Positions 7,790 through 16,675 of a stretch of DNA of 50,262 bases are shown one piece after another. Every line of letters starts with the position of its first letter. Within the stretch, counting starts at the first letter, position 1. This stretch comes from Planctomycetota bacterium (GTDB lineage Bacteria > Planctomycetota > UBA1135 > UBA2386). The notes under the pieces were generated by a model. The model had not been told where the DNA came from. It was given only the letters and a program-made list of their open reading frames with translations, and made no database searches. Made by a program: the position numbers and the translations under genes. The stretch is from positions 35,017-85,278 of the forward strand of contig JAPYTD010000013.1 of NCBI GenBank assembly GCA_029936315.1, written 5' to 3'.

Positions 7790-9230
7790 CGATCCTCCCA
7801 ACAGCCGCGTCGATGTCCCCGGCACCGAGCACCAAGATGACGTCGCCAGGCCTGTAGTGCTTCTCAACAACCTCGGGCAAGCCGGCGACCCGCTCCACAA
7901 AGTGCGCATCACAACCGAGTGCGCGCACGCTATTGACGAGGTCTCCGGCGCTGACTGACGCCATGATCTCGTCTGACTCACGCGCGCCGTAGATCCCCGT
8001 GATCAACGCCGTGTCGGCCGTGGCAATCGCCTCAGCGAACCCGTCCAACAAGAACAATGTGCGTTGGTATTGATGAGGCTGAAACGCGACCAATAAGCGC
8101 TGGCCCGGGAACCGCCGGCGCGCTGCACCCAACACGGCTTCGATCTCGACCGGATGGTGCGCGTAGTCGTTGACGAGCATGCCACCAGCCGGCCCCGTAA
8201 GGAGTTCGAAGCGACGACGCACGCCAACGAAGTCTGAGATGCCCTGGCACGCGCCGGGCAAATCGGCTTCTGCGATGTGCGCCAGGCCGAGCGCAAACAT
8301 CGCGTTGAACATGTTGTGGCGCCCTGCTAGCTGCAAGTGGATGCGCGGCAACCGTTCGCCGAGCAGAACCGGATCAAACGAGAAGCAGCCGAGGCGTTCG
8401 GTGACGTCGACCGCACGAATGTCGGCCCACAGGCCCGAGCCAACGGTCAGGATCTCGACATCGCCGCGCAGACTCGAGAGCACGGCCTTGGACACCGTCT
8501 CTTCGACGAGCGCCGTGCCGCCAGGCCGCACCCGCGCGAGATAGCCGGCAAACGCTTCTATCAACTCGTCGGTCGATGGGTAGCAGTCAAAATGGTCGTG
8601 ATCCAGGTTGAGGATCGCCGCACCAAACGGGCGAAGGTTGTGGAAGCTGCGGTTGAACTCGCAGGCCTCGACAACAAAGCTCGCACCCTTACCGCCATGG
8701 CCATTGCCACCGAGTTCGGGAACTTCGCCGCCGATCAGGTGGGATGGATCGCGACCGGCTCCGCGCAGCGCCGACACCGTCAGACCCGTCGTCGTGGTCT
8801 TGCCGTGCGTGCCACCAATCGCCAAGGTCCGTCGCCCTTCGCTCAGGCGACCAACGGCTTCGGCATAGAGAAGAGACGTGAAGCCCTGACGAACACACTG
8901 CTGCACTTCCGCATCGGCGAGCGGCACGGCGGCACTGCGGATGACGTAGCCGTCCAAGCCCTTGATGCGTTCGGGCTGGCACCCGACCCAAACGTCGTGC
9001 CCCTCATCCGACAACCGTTCGACGATCGAACCACCGGCGCAATCGCTGCCGCTGACGACCCCGCCGACTCCCGATAGCAGTCGGGCCAAGCCACTCATGC
9101 CCGATCCGCCGACCCCTACGAAGTGGAACCGGCGCGAGACGAACGTCGTCCCGGCGATGCCCTCTTGCGCGACAGGTTCTTCGACCAGCCCTTTGCCGGC
9201 GGCAACAGGCGCTGGTTTCGTAGCACTCAA
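7776..9230 (-). CDS. murC: UDP-N-acetylmuramate--L-alanine ligase MurC
   Basis: Cytoplasmic Mur ligase that adds L-Ala to UDP-MurNAc. The Rossmann motif FVGVGGSGMSGLA is near residues 38-50, the ATP loop GTHGKTTTT at 140-148, and the ligase motifs LDHDHFD and NDYAHHP are present. At 484 aa it has normal length plus about 30 extra N-terminal residues. It starts with TTG overlapping the murG stop (TTGA) with GGAGG six bases upstream, so translation is probably coupled. It is followed directly by murB rather than by ddl or ftsQ. Confidence 0.95.
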   Translation of the reverse strand: MSATKPAPVAAGKGLVEEPVAQEGIAGTTFVSRRFHFVGVGGSGMSGLARLLSGVGGVVSGSDCAGGSIVERLSDEGHDVWVGCQPERIKGLDGYVIRSAAVPLADAEVQQCVRQGFTSLLYAEAVGRLSEGRRTLAIGGTHGKTTTTGLTVSALRGAGRDPSHLIGGEVPELGGNGHGGKGASFVVEACEFNRSFHNLRPFGAAILNLDHDHFDCYPSTDELIEAFAGYLARVRPGGTALVEETVSKAVLSSLRGDVEILTVGSGLWADIRAVDVTERLGCFSFDPVLLGERLPRIHLQLAGRHNMFNAMFALGLAHIAEADLPGACQGISDFVGVRRRFELLTGPAGGMLVNDYAHHPVEIEAVLGAARRRFPGQRLLVAFQPHQYQRTLFLLDGFAEAIATADTALITGIYGARESDEIMASVSAGDLVNSVRALGCDAHFVERVAGLPEVVEKHYRPGDVILVLGAGDIDAAVGRIVAGI

Positions 9231-10408
9231 GCGACACCTCCGCGCCGGGCTGCCGCACCGCGTTCGGCAGGACGAGAACCAACGATGGGGTCGTGATTAC
9301 TGCCAGCTTCGGTACTGACGGCGTCTTCGCCGCTGACTTCACGCCGCACATCTTCGAGAATCGCGTCGACTGCGTCGAGGCGCCGGAGCTTGCGACCTTG
9401 ATCGGCCATTGCCCGCAACCGTGACGGTTCGAGCAACAGACTTTCGATGAGTTGGGTCAGCGCGGCCGGATCGAGGTGCGCCTCTTCTTGGATGATTGCC
9501 GCGCCAACTCGTTCGAGCACGCGCGCGTTGTGGAACTGCTGCCGATCCCGGTGGTGAGGGTAGGGCAGGATGATTGCAGCGCGGCCAACGGCCATCAATT
9601 CTGCGATCGTCGTGCCCCCGCCCCGGCAGATGACAAGATCCGCGGCTGCAAACAAGCGATCCATGTCCGCCGCAACGGCACGTACATGAGCGACGGTGTC
9701 CCGCGTGACATCTGCATATCGATGGCGAACAGTAGTTTCGTTGCCGAGGCCCGACAGGTGCATGACCTGCATCTTGGCGCGCACCTGCTGTAGTGCCGTG
9801 GGCACGACGTCGTTCAAGACACGCGCACCTTGGCTCCCGCCAGTAACCAAGACCACCGGCACGTCCGACAGCAGGCCGAGCGAACGACGCGCTTCTTCGC
9901 GCTGCACGCGACCAAAGCCGCTGCGCAACGGAGTACCGGTAAACAACGTACGACCGTGACGCTCGGAAGCACCGGGCAACCCGACGTACATGCGGCGCGA
10001 GAGCGGCAGCAACCAGCGATTGGCGCGACCCGTAACCGCGTTCTGCTCCATCAAGAACAACGGCAGTCGCAAGCTTCTGGCTGCCAAGGCAACTGGCACA
10101 CTGGCGCGACCGCCGGTGCTGATCACGCCCTTGACGTCGTGCTCGCGCAAGTGGCGGCGTGCCGCCCACGTCGCGCGCAGCAACCACAACGGCAGTAGAG
10201 CCGGTGACGAAGTCGAACGCGACAACTCGACCGAAGTCACATCGGGGAGTTCGCGACGAACAAGCGCTCGCTCGACATCGCGGCCTTCGGTCACAAGCAG
10301 CGGCTCCTGACCTCTCTCCTGCATCGAGCGGGCCAGCACCAGCGCGGGCATGAGATGCCCACCGGTACCACCGCTGACCAGGCACAGGCGTCCCGTGCAA
10401 TTACCCAC
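9227..10408 (-). CDS. murG: MurG, lipid II-forming GlcNAc transferase
   Basis: Peripheral membrane glycosyltransferase that adds GlcNAc to lipid I. Motifs are the N-terminal loop SGGTGGHLMPAL, GVISTGGRASVPVALAA, LMEQNAVTGRANRWL, VTGGSQGARVLND and the UDP-GlcNAc site CRGGGTTIAELMAVGRAAIILP. The 393-aa protein has a C-terminal tail of about 40 residues rich in Ala, Arg and Gly that homologues usually lack. It starts with GTG overlapping the stop of the LysM gene (TAGTG) and overlaps murC by 4 bases. Confidence 0.94.
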   Translation of the reverse strand: MGNCTGRLCLVSGGTGGHLMPALVLARSMQERGQEPLLVTEGRDVERALVRRELPDVTSVELSRSTSSPALLPLWLLRATWAARRHLREHDVKGVISTGGRASVPVALAARSLRLPLFLMEQNAVTGRANRWLLPLSRRMYVGLPGASERHGRTLFTGTPLRSGFGRVQREEARRSLGLLSDVPVVLVTGGSQGARVLNDVVPTALQQVRAKMQVMHLSGLGNETTVRHRYADVTRDTVAHVRAVAADMDRLFAAADLVICRGGGTTIAELMAVGRAAIILPYPHHRDRQQFHNARVLERVGAAIIQEEAHLDPAALTQLIESLLLEPSRLRAMADQGRKLRRLDAVDAILEDVRREVSGEDAVSTEAGSNHDPIVGSRPAERGAAARRGGVA

Positions 10409-11205
10409 TACTTCCGGGGCAGCTTGATCTTTTTACCGAGACGCAGACGACGCGGATCAACGTTGGGGTTGAGTCGCATGACTTCGCTGACGCGTCTGGC
10501 CGAACCAAGTTCGATGCGCGCAATGCGCTCAAAGCTGTCGCCCTTGCTGATTATGTAGGTGCGGTATGAGCCGGATAATGACGCAGGGGCCGAGCTTGCC
10601 GCGGCACTACCAGGCAACACGATCATCTTGCCGATCGACAAACGGTCCACATCAAGCCCCGGGTTCAGCTTCTCGATGGCGCCGACGTGGCTTGTGCTGC
10701 CCAGTTGCTTTTGCGCAATCGCACCAAGCGTGTCGCCCTTGCGCACCTTATAGATGCGAGTCGCTGCCCGCTTGGGTTTGACCGGAGTCGTCACCTTTTC
10801 ACCACCAGCCGGGCCACCAGAAGTGGGACCAGCCGCTAGCTTGCCAGCACCCGCTGGGGCTACCGGAGTCTTGCCCGGCTGCGGCTGCGGCGGCCGCGCC
10901 CCCGGCCTTAACCACGAGTCCATTAGACCTTGGTCGCCGCCAGCATTGCCGGCGTTGACCAACAGACGATTTGCGTTGGCCGGACCACTGGGCAGCGCCC
11001 CGATGCTTACCGGAGTTGCTGTGCGAACTCTGGCCGCAGCAGCACCGCCATTCGCGTCAATGCCCAACGCGTTGGCCCGGATGGCGACGCTCTCGCGGCC
11101 TTCCTTCTTCAACGCAGACGCGGGTTCGCCCCAAATCGTCACTCCCAGAATCAGGAAGATGACGAGACACAAAACATAGAGCCCGTATTTTTCGAGTTGA
11201 CCCAT
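10408..11205 (-). CDS. Membrane-anchored protein with two LysM domains
   Basis: The 265-aa protein, started at the ATG at 11205 (GGAGG just upstream), has one membrane helix (about 7-25). A long Ala/Gly/Pro-rich linker (about 45-150) and two LysM domains follow, at about 151-198 (VRKGDTLGAIAQ, LNPGLD) and 215-264 (ISKGDSFERIAR, LNPNVD). LysM domains bind the GlcNAc parts of peptidoglycan, so it probably tethers the inner membrane to the wall. It lies between ftsW and murG and is translationally coupled to murG. This is not a standard member of the cluster, and a division role is inferred only from position. Confidence 0.8.
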   Translation of the reverse strand: MGQLEKYGLYVLCLVIFLILGVTIWGEPASALKKEGRESVAIRANALGIDANGGAAAARVRTATPVSIGALPSGPANANRLLVNAGNAGGDQGLMDSWLRPGARPPQPQPGKTPVAPAGAGKLAAGPTSGGPAGGEKVTTPVKPKRAATRIYKVRKGDTLGAIAQKQLGSTSHVGAIEKLNPGLDVDRLSIGKMIVLPGSAAASSAPASLSGSYRTYIISKGDSFERIARIELGSARRVSEVMRLNPNVDPRRLRLGKKIKLPRK

Positions 11206-11233
11206 CACACCCTCCAAACCTTGCGGAATCGAA

Positions 11234-12379
11234 TCAAGTAACCACCACTTCGTCGGCGGTTGAGAACGACCCCGTGCGATCCGAGCGCACTGCGTTGCCG
11301 ATCAAACCAACCGCCGCCAAACAAAACACCAGACTTGTTCCGCCCGTCGAAACGAACGGCAAGTCAATGCCCTTGGCCGGAGCCCACCCGCTGACCACGA
11401 GTAGGTTCACAGCCGCCTGCATACAGATCATCAGAGCATAACCGCAAACGACGTAGCGAAGAAACGGATCCTTCACCTGACGTACGAGGCGGTAACATAC
11501 ATAACCGAACAACGTGTACGAGCCGAGCACGAACAGAGATCCGAGGTAGCCGAACTCCTCAGCAATGATCGCGAAAATGAAGTCATTGTTCGCCTCCGGC
11601 ACGTAGTTCATCTTCATCCAGCCCTGCCCAAGGCCGCGCCCAAACGCACCACCGGAGCCGACCGCGATCAAGCCGAGGCCGACTTGCGAGTCGGGCGTTG
11701 TATGAAACATGTCCTCGATCCGCCGGCGCACGTAGTCGTGCTGGGTAGCGACAAAGACCATCAGGCCAAGACCTGCCACGGCGAACGGTGCGAAGTGCAG
11801 GATGCGCACGCCAGCTACCAAGGCAATGCAACCCGCGAGCATGACGGCAAGTAGCGCGTTGCCGTTGTCTGGCTGGGTTGCCAGCGCCAACGCCAGTAAC
11901 ATCGCACAGCCAATCGCCGGCAAGAAGCCACGACGGAAGCTCGCCAGCCCGGTACCGACGCGAGCGAGCAGCCACGACACCGCCAGCACCAAGAAGAAAC
12001 GGGCCGGTTCGACCGGCTGAAACTGTTGGCTGCCGATCTTGATCCAACGAGCCGCGCCATGGGACCGACCGATGACGTGCGGCAGCAGGCAGGCCAGCAC
12101 TGTCAGGATAAACACCGGAATGGCAACTCGGCGAATCACCCGCATCGGGGTCAACGCCGCCACCATGAACGCGATCACTCCAACCAGTAACTTCAGGCCC
12201 TGCGCCTTCATCACCGCCATTGGTCCGGCCTCAATCTGCGGCCCACGCACCGACACGGCCATCACCACGCCAAGGCAACTGAGTGCCATGACGACCAGCA
12301 TCAGCCAATCGAGTTCGCGGATATGGAGGCCGCCATGCGATTGTTCACGGCCGCTGGCTCTCCGAAGAATGGCGGTCAT
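11234..12379 (-). CDS. ftsW: SEDS peptidoglycan polymerase FtsW
   Basis: Polytopic SEDS-family protein (381 aa, about 10 membrane segments) that polymerises lipid II with its partner class B penicillin-binding protein. Seen motifs are GAARWIKIG, FQPVEPARF, QPDNGNALL (the catalytic Asp region), YVPEANNDFIFAIIAEEFG and LPFVSTGGTSL. The usual PEAHTDFIF reads PEANNDFIF here. It begins 6 bases after mraY, where murD usually sits, and lies with ftsI, so FtsW is a better name than RodA. Confidence 0.92.
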   Translation of the reverse strand: MTAILRRASGREQSHGGLHIRELDWLMLVVMALSCLGVVMAVSVRGPQIEAGPMAVMKAQGLKLLVGVIAFMVAALTPMRVIRRVAIPVFILTVLACLLPHVIGRSHGAARWIKIGSQQFQPVEPARFFLVLAVSWLLARVGTGLASFRRGFLPAIGCAMLLALALATQPDNGNALLAVMLAGCIALVAGVRILHFAPFAVAGLGLMVFVATQHDYVRRRIEDMFHTTPDSQVGLGLIAVGSGGAFGRGLGQGWMKMNYVPEANNDFIFAIIAEEFGYLGSLFVLGSYTLFGYVCYRLVRQVKDPFLRYVVCGYALMICMQAAVNLLVVSGWAPAKGIDLPFVSTGGTSLVFCLAAVGLIGNAVRSDRTGSFSTADEVVVT

Positions 12380-12385
12380 TGCTAC

Positions 12386-13516
12386 CTACCGGACCTTGAA
12401 GAGGAGAAGGCTGCACATCGCGAGCAGCGCCGAGACGATCCAGGCGCGCGCTACGACGCGGGTCTCGGGCATGCCACCAAACTCAAAGTGGTGGTGTAGC
12501 GGTGCACAGCGGAACACCCGTTTGCCGCGCAGCTTGAACGAGCCGACTTGCAAGATGACCGAGATGGCCTCGACCACAAACACGCCGCCGACGACGAACA
12601 GCACCAGTTCGGTGCGGCTGATCAGCGCGGCATACGCGAGCGATGCACCCAAGCCAAGGCTGCCGACGTCTCCCATGAAGACGAGCGCCGGCGCCGCGTT
12701 GAACCACAAGAACCCAAGTGCACCACCGAGTAGCGCGGCCATCAAGACAGCCATCTCGCCAGCACCAGCTACGTACGGCACCAACAGGTACTGCGACCAG
12801 TCGACGCGGCCGACCGCGTAGGTGATCACGGCGAAGGCAATGGCGGAGGTCGCGATGCAGCCTGTCGCCAGACCATCGAGGCCGTCGGTCAGGTTGACCG
12901 CGTTGGCCGCGCCCGTCAACACCAACACCGCGAGCACCAAGAACGGCACGCCCCACCACTGACTCAGGTCGAACGAGAAGTCTTTGATGAACGGAATGTA
13001 GAGGTGTGGGCCGCCAACATCGCTCTGCAGCGCGGCTGGGCCAATCAGCCACAGACCGATGAGCAGCGCCACGATCGTCAACGCGCCCTGCTTCTCTCGC
13101 TTGCTGATGCCGCGCTTCTTCTCGCCCTTCTTGCCCTGCTGAAGCTTGGTGCAATCGTCCCACAAGCCGACGGCGGCAAAACCGGCGATCAACACCAGGC
13201 CCGGCAACGAGAAGCGGTTGACGCCATCGAAGCGCAGCCACAGAGCCGCCGAAAGCAACACGGCGCCCACAACGAACAAGCCACCCATCGTCGGCGTGCC
13301 GACCTTGGATTTGTGGAGTTCTTCGAGCTTCAGCGAACCAGTGCCATCAATGCGTTCGGCGACGCCCTGACGCGACAGCCATCGGATCACCGCCGGACCG
13401 ATCACAATCGCCAACAAGAACGCAGTCACGACGGCACCACCAGCTCGCACGGAGATGTAGCCGAGCAGTCGGCAGACATCCTCTGAGAACAGGTATGGCG
13501 CCAGCCAGTGAATCAT
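12386..13516 (-). CDS. mraY: Phospho-MurNAc-pentapeptide transferase MraY
   Basis: Ten-helix membrane enzyme that makes lipid I from UDP-MurNAc-pentapeptide and undecaprenyl phosphate. Clear motifs are HKSKVGTPTMGG, GLWDDCTK (the Mg-binding Asp pair), NAVNLTDGLDGLA, NAAPALVFMGDVGSL and APLHHHFE. A strongly basic cytoplasmic loop (GKKGEKKRGISKREKQ) follows the DD motif. The 376-aa length is normal. It overlaps murF by 4 bases (ATGA). Confidence 0.95.
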   Translation of the reverse strand: MIHWLAPYLFSEDVCRLLGYISVRAGGAVVTAFLLAIVIGPAVIRWLSRQGVAERIDGTGSLKLEELHKSKVGTPTMGGLFVVGAVLLSAALWLRFDGVNRFSLPGLVLIAGFAAVGLWDDCTKLQQGKKGEKKRGISKREKQGALTIVALLIGLWLIGPAALQSDVGGPHLYIPFIKDFSFDLSQWWGVPFLVLAVLVLTGAANAVNLTDGLDGLATGCIATSAIAFAVITYAVGRVDWSQYLLVPYVAGAGEMAVLMAALLGGALGFLWFNAAPALVFMGDVGSLGLGASLAYAALISRTELVLFVVGGVFVVEAISVILQVGSFKLRGKRVFRCAPLHHHFEFGGMPETRVVARAWIVSALLAMCSLLLFKVR

Positions 13517-15135
13517 CCGCCAACTACCCCAGTGCTATCGGGACGACCCGAGCGATCTGGCGCCTGTTTGTCTGGCGTCTGTTTATCTGGGGGCTGTTCG
13601 CCGAACTCCTTGAGCAACCGGTCCACCAAGCCGTCGAGTGCGCTCCGACGGGACGCCTTGCACAGCAGACGATCGCCACTGCGCAGCACACCCATCAACA
13701 GATCGTGCGCCGCACCGATGTCGGCAACACAGGTCACCGAACGGCTGTGCATGCCGGCTAGCAACGCACCATCGGCGATTGCCTTGGCATCGTCACCAAC
13801 ACAAACGAGCATGTCCTGGCCGCTGGCCATTACCTGTTCGCCGAGCTTGCGATGCAACGCGACACTGTCCGCACCAAGTTCGCGCATGCCGCCAAAGACG
13901 GCGATCGAACGACCAGGCTGGCCGTTCTCATCGCGATCTCCCGAGCGCAATCCAGCCATCGCCTGCAGGGCAGCACGGGCGGACTCAGGGTTCATGTTGT
14001 AGGTGTCATCGAAGATCGTGACACCGCCTTTGACCTTCGGCTCGAGCCGACGCGCCGCCGACGGCACACGGGCCAACTGCTTCAACACGTCTTCTTCGGG
14101 GACCCCAAGGCAGTTGGCGGCCGCAATGACGGCCAGCGCGTTGTAGACGTTGTGGGTGCCGAGTTGAGGCAACGTGACCGGCCGTTCCCCCTGCAGCAAG
14201 AACGTGGTGCCAAGCGCATGGAATTGCACATCGGTCGCGTACCAATCAGTCACGCGATGCACGCTGATCAACTCCACCTTGGCGCTGGTCAACTCGGCCA
14301 TCGCACGACACGCGGCGTCGTCGCCGTTGAGGATGCACAACCCGTCTTCCGGCAAACCTTGCACGAGTGCCGCCTTCTCCCGGGCGACGCCATCGAGCGA
14401 GCCGAGACCTTCAAGGTGCGCCGGCGCGACACAGGTCACGATGCCAATGTCGGGGCGTGTCACGGCCGTGAGTTCCGCAATCTCGCCAGGTCCGTTGGTA
14501 CCAATCTCGACAACGGCTGCGCGAGTTTCCGCCTGCAACTGGAACAACGTCAGCGGCACACCGATCTGGTTGTTGTAGGAACCGGGCGAACGAATGGTCG
14601 GCATCGACGCCGCCAAGACCGCACCCAACCATTCCTTGGTCGACGTCTTGCCGCACGACCCGGTGATGCCAATCACTTTGGCGCCATGACGCTGGCGATG
14701 CTCAGCCGCGAGATCCATCAGCGCCTTGCCGGTATCATCAACCTGCACGATGAACGGCTCGCGCCCCGACCGCACACGTAGCTCACGCAACAGCGGCGCA
14801 AGATCGTGGTCGCGCGCGACCACCAGACCAATCGCGCCTTGCGCCACTGCCTGGCTTAGGTAGCGATGGCCATCGTGGTTGTCGCCACGGAGCGCCACGA
14901 AGACATGGCCAGTGCAATCGCATCGCGTATCCGTGCTGACACCATTGCCGGTCGCACCGCCTTGCAGAACGTGCCCGCCGGTGGCTTTGGCTACCGAGCG
15001 AGCCGTAAACCAACCGCGTGGAGTCCTGGTCGTCTTCGCCCTGGCCGAACCCACCGGCCGCGCCGCGACACGCGGAGCCGCCTTCGACGACGCAGACGGT
15101 TTGCCCTGCGTTGCGCTTTTCATCGGTGCAACCAT
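13513..15135 (-). CDS. murF: UDP-MurNAc-tripeptide--D-Ala-D-Ala ligase MurF
   Basis: Mur ligase that adds the D-Ala-D-Ala dipeptide. The ATP loop is TGSCGKTST (158-166), followed by IRSPGSYNNQIGVPLT, EIGTNGPGEI and DDTYNMNPESARAAL. The 540-aa protein is long for MurF: about 35 basic residues precede the catalytic part and about 40 follow it. I keep the ATG at 15135 because GGGAGG lies four bases upstream; an ATG at 15123 forms ATGA with the murE stop but has no ribosome site. The C-terminal tail contains a short DNA repeat. Confidence 0.93.
   Translation of the reverse strand: MVAPMKSATQGKPSASSKAAPRVAARPVGSARAKTTRTPRGWFTARSVAKATGGHVLQGGATGNGVSTDTRCDCTGHVFVALRGDNHDGHRYLSQAVAQGAIGLVVARDHDLAPLLRELRVRSGREPFIVQVDDTGKALMDLAAEHRQRHGAKVIGITGSCGKTSTKEWLGAVLAASMPTIRSPGSYNNQIGVPLTLFQLQAETRAAVVEIGTNGPGEIAELTAVTRPDIGIVTCVAPAHLEGLGSLDGVAREKAALVQGLPEDGLCILNGDDAACRAMAELTSAKVELISVHRVTDWYATDVQFHALGTTFLLQGERPVTLPQLGTHNVYNALAVIAAANCLGVPEEDVLKQLARVPSAARRLEPKVKGGVTIFDDTYNMNPESARAALQAMAGLRSGDRDENGQPGRSIAVFGGMRELGADSVALHRKLGEQVMASGQDMLVCVGDDAKAIADGALLAGMHSRSVTCVADIGAAHDLLMGVLRSGDRLLCKASRRSALDGLVDRLLKEFGEQPPDKQTPDKQAPDRSGRPDSTGVVGG
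13556..13600 (-). repeat. 15-bp triplicate in the murF 3' end
   Basis: Three copies of a 15-bp unit (13556-13570, 13571-13585, 13586-13600) lie inside the murF coding end. They encode PDKQ-type repeats in a tail beyond the conserved ligase fold. The period keeps frame, so copy changes would only alter the length of a disordered tail. Confidence 0.7.
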
Positions 15136-16667
15136 CCAGCCTCCCGCGCCGCCAATGCTCGCCCGGCTTCCAAGCGATCATCAAACGGAATGACACTGTC
15201 CTTGAAGACTTGGTAGGTCTCGTGCCCCTTGCCAGCGATCAACACGGTATCACCAGGCTTGGCCTGACTGACCGCGAGGCGAATGGCTTCGGCGCGATCG
15301 ACAACCTGGAACAAGTCGCAGGATCGTTCGCTGTCGTCGAGGCCGTTGATCATGTCGGTGATGATCGTGCTCGGGTCTTCGCTGCGTGGGTTGTCGCTGG
15401 TCAGGTAGGCATAGCGCGCGTAACGTGCCACGGCCTGTGCCATCGGCGCGCGCTTGGTGCGATCGCGATCGCCGCCACAGCCGAAGACGACGTGCAGGTC
15501 ACCCTCACAGACACTCGACAACGTGCCACACACCTTGTCGAGCGCATCCGGCGTATGTGCGTAATCGACAAAGGTGCGCACCCGGCCGCCGCGCATGACG
15601 CCACCGGGAATGCCAACCAATTCGAGTCGCCCAGGAACCGCGCGCGCATCTTCGAGCGCGGATGCGACGGTCAACTCGCTGGCTCCGAGAGCAAGCGCCG
15701 TCGCCGCAGCTGCCAACGCGTTCTCGACGTTGTGGGCACCCACGATCGGCAGGAACAGTTCGACCGCACCGTGCGGCATCACCATGCGCAAGCGCGTGCC
15801 ATCGGGTCCCAGCTGCACGTCTTCGGCGCGGATGTCCGCTTCTGGTGACAAGCCGTACCAAATAATGTTGACGCCAGTCTCGAGTTGCTCGGCCATCGCG
15901 AGCGAGGCCGGGTCATCACGGTTCAGCACCGCGGTCGCCCCCGGCTTCAGCGCTTTGAACATGCGGGCCTTCGCCTGCATGTAAGACGCCATGTCGCCGT
16001 GGTAGTCGAGGTGATCCTGCGACAGGTTGGTGAACACACCAACTGCGAACTGCACGCCGCGTACGCGATCCTGGTCGAGGCTGTGGCTCGACACCTCCAT
16101 CACGCAGGCGCTCGCGAAGCGATCCGTCATCTCACGCAGATAGCCGTGGATGCGCACCGGGTCCGGCGTCGTGTTGGAAGCGGGAATGCGACGGCCACCG
16201 AACTCGTAGGCGATCGTGCCAATCAGGCCAACCTGGCGGCGGTCCGCCTGCAGGCAAGCGCGGATCAGATGACCGGTCGTGGTCTTGCCGTTGGTGCCGG
16301 TGACACCAATTACCGAGATCGACTTCGATGGATCGCGATAGTAGAACCGCGCGGCATCGGCCAGGGCTTCGCGCACGTTGTCGACCACCAGCACGGGCAC
16401 GGACAACGACAACGGCTCTTCGGCAACGACTGCGACCGCGCCGCGTGCGATCGCCTGTTGGGCGAACACCGTGCCGTCATTCTTCGTGCCCCGGATTGCG
16501 AAGAACAGATTGCCCGGGCGCACTTCGGCGGAGTGAAACGCCAGACCGTCCACTGCCAAATCGCGCCAATGCATCACCTCGCGCGGCTGCAAGCAGTCGC
16601 GGAGTTCTCGCAAACGTACGAAGCCCTGCCCGGACGGAAGTCCAGACGGAAAAGCCAAGTCAGTCAT
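15120..16667 (-). CDS. murE: UDP-MurNAc-dipeptide--meso-DAP ligase MurE
   Basis: Mur ligase adding the third stem residue. The ATP loop is TGTNGKTTT (123-131). SNTTPDP, EVSSHSLDQDRV, TNLSQDHLDYH, FVDYAHTPDAL and CGGDRDRTKR are all present. The motif DNPRSEDP (425-432) is the signature of enzymes that use meso-diaminopimelate rather than lysine. I start at the ATG at 16667, 8 bases after the ftsI stop, giving 515 aa; the open frame upstream lies inside ftsI. It overlaps murF. Confidence 0.95.
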   Translation of the reverse strand: MTDLAFPSGLPSGQGFVRLRELRDCLQPREVMHWRDLAVDGLAFHSAEVRPGNLFFAIRGTKNDGTVFAQQAIARGAVAVVAEEPLSLSVPVLVVDNVREALADAARFYYRDPSKSISVIGVTGTNGKTTTGHLIRACLQADRRQVGLIGTIAYEFGGRRIPASNTTPDPVRIHGYLREMTDRFASACVMEVSSHSLDQDRVRGVQFAVGVFTNLSQDHLDYHGDMASYMQAKARMFKALKPGATAVLNRDDPASLAMAEQLETGVNIIWYGLSPEADIRAEDVQLGPDGTRLRMVMPHGAVELFLPIVGAHNVENALAAAATALALGASELTVASALEDARAVPGRLELVGIPGGVMRGGRVRTFVDYAHTPDALDKVCGTLSSVCEGDLHVVFGCGGDRDRTKRAPMAQAVARYARYAYLTSDNPRSEDPSTIITDMINGLDDSERSCDLFQVVDRAEAIRLAVSQAKPGDTVLIAGKGHETYQVFKDSVIPFDDRLEAGRALAAREAGWLHR

Positions 16668-16675
16668 GAACCGCC

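Noticed and set aside
10408..11205. LysM protein as FtsQ itself
   Set aside because: It has LysM domains and no POTRA-type sequence; only the topology is shared.
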